Shown here piece after piece: positions 59,492-64,000 of a stretch of DNA of 64,000 bases (the first letter of the stretch is position 1; each line of letters opens with the position of its first letter). Source of the stretch: Alkalihalobacillus sp. CinArs1 (lineage in GTDB: Bacteria; Bacillota; Bacilli; Bacillales; Guptibacillaceae); contig NZ_CANDOB010000002.1 in NCBI RefSeq assembly GCF_947387515.1, positions 806,001 through 870,000 of the forward strand, given 5' to 3'. The position numbers and the translations under genes are program-made. A model generated the notes under the pieces. That model was not told where the DNA came from. It saw nothing but the letters and a program-made list of their open reading frames with translations, and ran no database searches.

Positions 59492-59520
59492 AAAAACCGG
59501 CTGATTTCAGCCGGTTTTTT
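59492..59520. terminator. Bidirectional terminator after aceA
   Basis: A 12-bp stem AAAAACCGGCTG/CAGCCGGTTTTT; T tract on the aceA side and A tract on the other, serving the convergent selenoprotein gene. Confidence 0.88.
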
Positions 59521-59522
59521 CG

Positions 59523-60260
59523 TTACTTGAACTTTATGTTAGACTCCACGATCGTTCCGCCTTCAGTTACCTCTTTCAAGCAATCGAGTGCTTTATGAAG
59601 AACCTGTTGTTGTTGTTCTTTATTACCAGGTTGTCCTACAGCACTACCAAAAGGAAATCTGCTATATAGCGTGCGGGGGATTTTCACATAGTCTGCAATT
59701 TCTTTTGACATCGAGAGTGTAACGGTTGGAATTCCGTGTTCTTCCAATATGCGAGCGACCAGACCGGCCGACTGTTGGCAAATTGGTCAGGAAGGAACCA
59801 ACAATGCGAAATCAACGTTTTGCTGAAGTAGTTTTTGTGCTACTTCAGGTGCAGTAACCTGTTTTAGTGGATGAGGAGTTGGGATATAGCCCATAAAACT
59901 ATAGTGGGTATCTGCGAGCCCCCCAATTCTTCCTTCCTCCACCAGTTCATTCATTCTTTCGAACGGGAAGAGGACGTTAGGGTCCTGCCTCACGTTCGTT
60001 TGGTCATAATGTTCATGAGAGAAAGATAGATCTTTATTCGGTGTTGTTGCAGGTATTTCTCGGTAAGAAGGATCACCTAATCCGAAATGATCGGTAAAAG
60101 GTGTTTGTCCTTTTACATAAACCCCACCTGTTGTGATGATAGCACCTTTTGCATTACTTAGATCTTTTGTAAAAGGTGTGAAAGGTGTAGTTTCGTTCTT
60201 TTCGTATCGAAACGATGGAACCCAGTTTTGCCTTACTGCTTGTTCAACTTTTTCGATCAA
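59523..60260 (-). CDS. GrdB-family reductase component, probable selenoprotein
   Basis: The minus strand encodes 245 residues if the single in-frame TGA (59787-59789) is read as selenocysteine, U158. The motif becomes FALLVPS-U-PICQQSAGLVARILEEHGIPTV, with U158-x-x-C161 in the place of the redox UxxC/CxxC of the glycine/sarcosine/betaine reductase B (GrdB, PF07355) family. Both flanks match that family: TTGGVYVKGQTPF and GLGDPSYREIP before, and the IPRTLYSRFPFGSAVGQPG motif after. TTG 60260 is preceded by AAAGGAGGAG; an ATG at 60347 has no site. Alternatives are a nonsense mutation or a Cys-to-stop change. The real electron acceptor is unknown; Bacillus members lack Grd A/C partners. Confidence 0.82.
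59757..59789 (-). promoter_or_regulatory. Candidate bacterial SECIS region after the TGA
   Basis: On the minus strand UGA is followed by a possible hairpin: outer GACCA/UGGUC, inner GCC/GGC, with loop AACAGUC that contains the GU often seen in bacterial SECIS apical loops. The apical stem is short and begins seven bases after UGA, so the match is modest and needs folding software. Confidence 0.4.
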
Positions 60261-60405
60261 CTTTTTCTCCTCCTTTCGTATGTAATATCCCCATTCCGTT
60301 TTATCATTTATGCCAACAGATGAAAAGATATATGCTCTAACACTCATAATTAGAAGGACAAGTTAATATGATGGGTAATAAAAACGTTGGGAGGGACAGG
60401 CAGGA

Positions 60406-60435
60406 ATGAAAAAGACGTTTGCCTATGTGACATGA
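60406..60435 (+). CDS. Nine-codon upstream ORF overlapping the next start
   Basis: ATG at 60406 follows GGGAGGG/GGCAGGA and reads MKKTFAYVT before TGA (60433-60435), which overlaps the ATG (60432) of the next gene as ATGA. The downstream gene has no ribosome site of its own, so this mini-ORF probably couples its translation. The frame is short, so it may simply serve as a loading site. Confidence 0.4.
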   Translation: MKKTFAYVT

Positions 60436-60635
60436 TCTTTCGTTTTTTCATTTTTCTAGTTGGCTTTGGTCTCTCTGTCGCAGGTGGCGTTACTTTAATA
60501 CTCGAACTAAACTTTATTATCATCGGTCACACTGTTTTAGAATATTTACAATATGTATCACGACGACCGGAGATGTTTTTATTTGCATCTGGAATCATTG
60601 TGATTTGGGTAAGTGTATATTGGCCTAAGTTTTAA
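60432..60635 (+). CDS. Small two-helix membrane protein, 67 aa
   Basis: A 67-residue protein with two hydrophobic helices (MIFRFFIFLVGFGLSVAGGVTLILEL and FLFASGIIVIWVSVYW) joined by a loop with HTVLEYLQYVSRRPE. I do not recognise the family. ATG 60432 overlaps a nine-codon upstream ORF, and the in-frame TTG at 60387 lies in the apparent ribosome-binding region instead. Membrane peptides of this size are common near stress and sporulation genes in bacilli, but no role can be assigned. Confidence 0.6.
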   Translation: MIFRFFIFLVGFGLSVAGGVTLILELNFIIIGHTVLEYLQYVSRRPEMFLFASGIIVIWVSVYWPKF

Positions 60636-60738
60636 TGTGTGAAATCCCAATATCTCCGCTAATGTCCCTTTCATAATCGAGCACTTTCCATAACCTATAC
60701 TGTAGGCAATCGAACGGTAATGGAAAGGGAGATGACAT

Positions 60739-61074
60739 GTGAGGTATATGGGACATCATATGAATTGTTATGATCCGCGTCTACACACGAGATACAATCA
60801 TCAAATGAGACAGTTTGGCCTTGGATATCCTTTTCTCGGCGGTTTGGCAGGTGGGCTTGCTGGAGGATTTATCGGAAGTGCCATAGCACCCGGATACGGC
60901 TATCCTGGTCCAAGGCCTCCTTATTACGGTGGAGGTTATGGCTATCCGCCGTATGGATATCAAAACTACCCAGGACAATATGGAGCAGGCTACCAAAGCG
61001 GGGGCTACCCAGGTGGTTACGGAGGATATGGAAGTCAGTATAGTTCACCATACTGGCAAGGTTCTTATAGATAA
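60739..61074 (+). CDS. Gly/Tyr/Pro-rich protein, spore-coat-like
   Basis: A 111-residue protein with an N-terminal Met/His/Tyr-rich stretch, a short Gly/Ala-rich hydrophobic region (LGGLAGGLAGGFIGSAIA, about 34-50), and a C-terminal half made of Gly-Tyr-Pro repeats (GYGYP, GYPGGYGGYGSQY). Such composition is typical of spore coat and crust proteins and of stress-induced surface proteins; the exact role is unknown. GTG 60739 is seven bases after AAGGGAG; ATG 60748 is the alternative. A bidirectional terminator separates it from sodF. Confidence 0.72.
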   Translation: MRYMGHHMNCYDPRLHTRYNHQMRQFGLGYPFLGGLAGGLAGGFIGSAIAPGYGYPGPRPPYYGGGYGYPPYGYQNYPGQYGAGYQSGGYPGGYGGYGSQYSSPYWQGSYR

Positions 61075-61078
61075 GTAA

Positions 61079-61112
61079 AGAAGCAAAGACGCTGTCTTTG
61101 CTTCTTTTATTT
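61079..61112. terminator. Bidirectional terminator
   Basis: An 11-bp stem GAAGCAAAGAC/GTCTTTGCTTC with T-rich tail between the Gly/Tyr-rich gene and sodF. Confidence 0.88.
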
Positions 61113-61950
61113 AAAACGATTCCCATTTCACAAGTTGTGCTGTTTCAAGACGATGAGTTACCTCGAGCCAGTTTACAACATTCCACCAGTTATCAATATA
61201 CTCTTTTCGATTATTCTCATACTGAAGGTAGTAGGCGTGCTCCCATACATCGAGAACAAGAAGAGGGATCACATCCCATTGACTCAGGTTCTGATGCTTT
61301 TCGGCTTGGAGAATTTCTAATCGTCTCGAAACGGGTGACCATACGAGAATCGCCCACCCTGAACCTTCGACTTTATTTGCAGCGTTCGTAAACTGTTCTT
61401 TAAATTGCTTGAAGCTGCCAAAACTCTTATTGATTTCATCAAGCAATACACCAGAAGGTTTTCCTCCGTGTGGCGTCATCACTTTCCAGAAGATCGTGTG
61501 TAGATAGTGCCCTGCACCGTTAAAAGCTAGCTCCCTCTCCCAGTGTTTGATGAGCTCGTATTTTCCTTTTTTTCTAGCCTTTTCGAGCTCCGTTTCTGCT
61601 TGGTTTAAGCCATCTACATAGCTCTGGTGATGTTTATCATGGTGAAGCTTCATAATACGTGCAGAGATATAAGGTTCTAATGCATCGTACGCATAAGGCA
61701 GAGGTGGCAGTGTATGACCACCAATCGGTACACTCTCACGGCGAATCGCTCTCCATTCGTTGTATAGCTCTGCGGCTCTTATATAAAGAGAATTGTTAGG
61801 AGATGGGTCCTGGAGCTCTACATGATATTCTAAATCCCTTAACCAATTTTCTGTTAACGGGATGAGTGATTCGTACCGCTCATTGTTCATAATCTTTTCG
61901 TAAAAATGATTTCCCCATATCAATAGCTCATCAGGTGTGGAACTGTCCAT
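61111..61950 (-). CDS. sodF: Superoxide dismutase (Fe/Mn) with N-terminal extension, SodF type
   Basis: A 279-residue SOD. The first 75 residues are an extension (ELLIWGNHFYEKIMNNERYESLIPL...) not found in SodA. The SOD fold then starts at HTLPPLPYAYDALEPYISARIMKLHHDKHHQSYV, with metal His, the GAGHYLHTIFWKVMTPHGG helix, and DVWEHAYYLQYENNRKEYIDNWW giving the Asp and His metal ligands. B. subtilis SodF has the same length and extension. It converts superoxide to peroxide; whether it uses Fe or Mn is not decided by sequence. AGGAGGATGAAAT precedes ATG. The manganese transporter lies 6 kb upstream. Confidence 0.94.
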   Translation of the reverse strand: MDSSTPDELLIWGNHFYEKIMNNERYESLIPLTENWLRDLEYHVELQDPSPNNSLYIRAAELYNEWRAIRRESVPIGGHTLPPLPYAYDALEPYISARIMKLHHDKHHQSYVDGLNQAETELEKARKKGKYELIKHWERELAFNGAGHYLHTIFWKVMTPHGGKPSGVLLDEINKSFGSFKQFKEQFTNAANKVEGSGWAILVWSPVSRRLEILQAEKHQNLSQWDVIPLLVLDVWEHAYYLQYENNRKEYIDNWWNVVNWLEVTHRLETAQLVKWESF

Positions 61951-62084
61951 ATTTCATCCTCCTTTACTTGCCGTTATTACTATATGAAAGGGAATAGAAC
62001 TTTTATCATCAAAATTTAATGTTTTTTACAAGTAGTATGTGGGTATTCCTCCTTATAGACTAAGACCTTTAAGGTGGGATTATA

Positions 62085-64000
62085 ATGGGGAAAAGCACGA
62101 ATAAGGGGACGAAGCAGCCTAGAAAACGTACTTTCTTAAGATACATAGCATTGAGCATGGTGTTTATCATGATATTTGTATTATCTTTTGGTGGCTATAA
62201 TACGTATGCTTATATCAATGATGCACCTAAACTTGATGAGAAAGAGTTAAACCTTGCTCAGTCTTCAACGATTTACGATCGAGATGGAAATAAGATAAAA
62301 GATCTTATCGGTAAGGAGCATAGAAAAACAGTAGCATTTGAAGACATTCCAGACCACGTCGTGAACGCGTTTATCGCAGTAGAAGATGTGAGGTTCTGGG
62401 ATCATAGCGGCGTCGACGTGAAACGAATAGGCGGTGCGATTCTTGCGAATATCAAAGAAGGTTTCGGCGCAGAAGGCGCGAGTACGATCACACAGCAAGT
62501 CGTGAAGAACATGCTTCTTGAACCTGAGAAAACGATGAAGCGAAAAGTCCAAGAAGCTTATCTTGCAATTGAGTTAGAAGAAGAGTATTCGAAAGAAGAA
62601 ATCTTCGAAATGTATGTGAACAAAATCTATTTTGGTAATGGAGCATACGGTGTCGCAACCGCAGCTGATACATACTTTGATAAGAATTTGGATGAATTAA
62701 CGACTGGTGAAGTTGCTCTATTGGCCGGATTACCACAAAGACCTTCTGGATATGATCCATACAAACATGAAGATCTTGCGGAAGAGAGAAGAGGAACCGT
62801 CCTCTATCTGATGGAGAAACACGGTTTCATTAGTAAAGAGGAACGAAAAGAAGCAGAATCTGTAGCAGTATCTGACTTGATTGTCGAGAAGAAAGCACCT
62901 TCTACGACCAATGACGCGTTTATTGATCAAGTGATCGTAGATTTGAAGAAAGCAGGAATACCTGAAACAGCACTTTTTACAGGCGGCTTGGAAATCCATA
63001 CGACACTCGATCAAAATGCACAGCAAGTTGTTGATGATGCCCTCACAACGGATAAGGCAGTAGCGTATCCAGATGAGAAGTTTAAAGCTGGTATTGTGTT
63101 GATCGATACACAAACAGGTAAGATCAGAGCTATAGGTGGAAATCGTAACTCTGAGAAGAAAGATGTTCAAAAAGGGTTCAACTATGCAACACAATTAGAG
63201 CGTCAGCCTGGATCGACGATTAAACCTATATTAGATTATGCTCCTGGTATTGAAAAACAAAAGTGGTCTACGAACAAACAGTTCGTGGATGAAGAGCTTG
63301 AACTAAATGGAAAAGAATTTAGCAATTGGAACGATGAGTACCATGGCAGTGTATCCATTAGGACTGCATTACAGTGGTCATATAATATCCCAGCCATCAA
63401 GGCATTCATGGAAGTCGGTGGGGAAGAAGCGAAAGCATTCGCTGAAAATCTAGGAATCTCGATCGACCATACTTATCCTTCATATGCGATTGGAGGGTTC
63501 AATAAAGGGATATCTCCATTAGAACTTGCTGGAGCATACGCATCCTTTGGCTCTGGAGGAGTTTTTCATGAACCTTATAGCGTAGAGAAAGTCGTGTATC
63601 CAAATGGGAAAGAGTTGAATCTAGCATCTGAGGGAAGCCGTGCCATGAGTGAAGGAACAGCTTACATGATCACAGATATGCTTCGCACTGTAGTAAAAGA
63701 TGGGACGGGTATGCAAGCGAGCATTCCAGGTCTTGACGTAGCTGGAAAAACTGGTACGACGAACTTACCAGAAGAAATCAATGCTGAAGGAACTTCAGAT
63801 TCGTGGTTCTCAGGTTATACGACTAATTTTACGGCAGCAGTATGGACGGGTTATGATCAAACAACGGCAGAAACGTTTATAAAAAAGAAGGATGACGACA
63901 TCGCAAAATTGTTGTTTAAGCATGTGATGGCAACAGTATCGACCGATGTAGAAACAGCAGCTTTTGAGAAACCAGATTCTGTTGTAGAGTTAAAGATCGA
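62085..64000 (+). CDS. Class A penicillin-binding protein, 3' end beyond window
   Basis: At least 638 residues; the gene runs off the right edge. A basic N terminus and one membrane helix (about 20-36) precede a glycosyltransferase domain with catalytic Glu100 in VEDVRFWDHSG and GASTITQQVVKNMLL (131-145). The transpeptidase domain has S377-TIK in PGSTIKP, SYN near residue 435 and KTGTT near 554. It polymerises and crosslinks peptidoglycan. It resembles PonA in the GFGAEGASTITQQ region but carries no adjacent recU, so it may be a paralog such as a PbpF/PbpG type. AAGGTGGG precedes ATG 62085. Nothing is missing in the visible part. Confidence 0.93.
   Translation, partial: MGKSTNKGTKQPRKRTFLRYIALSMVFIMIFVLSFGGYNTYAYINDAPKLDEKELNLAQSSTIYDRDGNKIKDLIGKEHRKTVAFEDIPDHVVNAFIAVEDVRFWDHSGVDVKRIGGAILANIKEGFGAEGASTITQQVVKNMLLEPEKTMKRKVQEAYLAIELEEEYSKEEIFEMYVNKIYFGNGAYGVATAADTYFDKNLDELTTGEVALLAGLPQRPSGYDPYKHEDLAEERRGTVLYLMEKHGFISKEERKEAESVAVSDLIVEKKAPSTTNDAFIDQVIVDLKKAGIPETALFTGGLEIHTTLDQNAQQVVDDALTTDKAVAYPDEKFKAGIVLIDTQTGKIRAIGGNRNSEKKDVQKGFNYATQLERQPGSTIKPILDYAPGIEKQKWSTNKQFVDEELELNGKEFSNWNDEYHGSVSIRTALQWSYNIPAIKAFMEVGGEEAKAFAENLGISIDHTYPSYAIGGFNKGISPLELAGAYASFGSGGVFHEPYSVEKVVYPNGKELNLASEGSRAMSEGTAYMITDMLRTVVKDGTGMQASIPGLDVAGKTGTTNLPEEINAEGTSDSWFSGYTTNFTAAVWTGYDQTTAETFIKKKDDDIAKLLFKHVMATVSTDVETAAFEKPDSVVELKI

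Noticed and set aside
59523-59789. Two separate genes, or a frameshifted pseudogene, in the GrdB-like locus
   Set aside because: Both parts are in the same frame with only TGA between them, the joined sequence matches the family across the junction, and the stop sits at the redox residue.
1-64000. tRNA, rRNA, prophage or insertion-sequence genes
   Set aside because: None was recognised on either strand by eye; a tRNAscan and ISfinder search would be needed to exclude small examples.

Overview
The window looks like chromosome of an aerobic, endospore-forming member of the Bacillaceae (moderate G+C). The evidence is B. subtilis-like gene content and order (yknWXYZ, mntABCD, a gerA-type tricistron, a Spo0E-like phosphatase, a YjcZ-type peptide, an RsbR paralog, sodF), strong AGGAGG ribosome sites, frequent TTG/GTG starts and T-rich intrinsic terminators. 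The genus cannot be fixed from sequence alone; it is close to Bacillus/Fictibacillus-type genomes. I saw no rRNA, tRNA, phage, transposase or CRISPR.

Layout. 0-10.8 kb: HNH protein, BCCT osmolyte carrier, sirtuin, LOG protein, acyl-CoA ligase, DHH phosphoesterase, then the yknWXYZ export/immunity operon behind an ECF-sigma-type promoter. 10.8-17.5 kb: RecQ, DUF421 protein, several tiny genes (FbpA-like, Spo0E-like, zinc-free L31), and a regulatory cluster with a compact sigma-70 factor, an RsbR paralog and a stand-alone SigI C-terminal domain. 17.6-31.5 kb: HAD dehalogenase, signal peptidase, CAP protein, AlkD, SEC-C protein, sporulation-type histidine kinase, LCP ligase, YihY protein, polysaccharide deacetylase, two nucleobase permeases and UspA, with two long palindromic non-coding repeats. 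31.5-40.8 kb: pentose phosphate genes rpiA, gnd and zwf on both strands, an MFS/TetR drug-type operon with twin operators, a cyclase, a DUF420 protein, a phased 20-21 bp repeat array, and deoD. 40.9-51.1 kb: gerA-type germination operon, M20 amidohydrolase with a GAF/PucR regulator, and an MHYT-like histidine kinase. 51.4-55.4 kb: mntABCD with two MntR-type operators. 55.6-64 kb: DUF1206 and thioredoxin-like proteins, the aceA operon, a probable selenoprotein, sodF, and a class A PBP cut by the window edge.

Most noteworthy: (1) a GrdB-family gene read through an in-frame TGA in a UxxC motif, a likely selenoprotein; (2) an aceA operon whose expected malate synthase position holds a 304-residue malate-synthase-like protein without the catalytic Arg and the C-terminal domain, preceded by a 48-residue DnaJ-type zinc-finger peptide; (3) eleven short repeats phased at 20-21 bp upstream of deoD; (4) a SigI C-terminal domain encoded alone beside an RsbR paralog; (5) twin operators at mntABCD and at the MFS/TetR operon.

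Functional links: glucose-6-phosphate oxidation (zwf, gnd, rpiA), purine uptake and salvage (two NCS2 carriers, deoD), manganese uptake with sodF nearby, glyoxylate shunt entry (aceA), and sporulation/germination genes scattered throughout.
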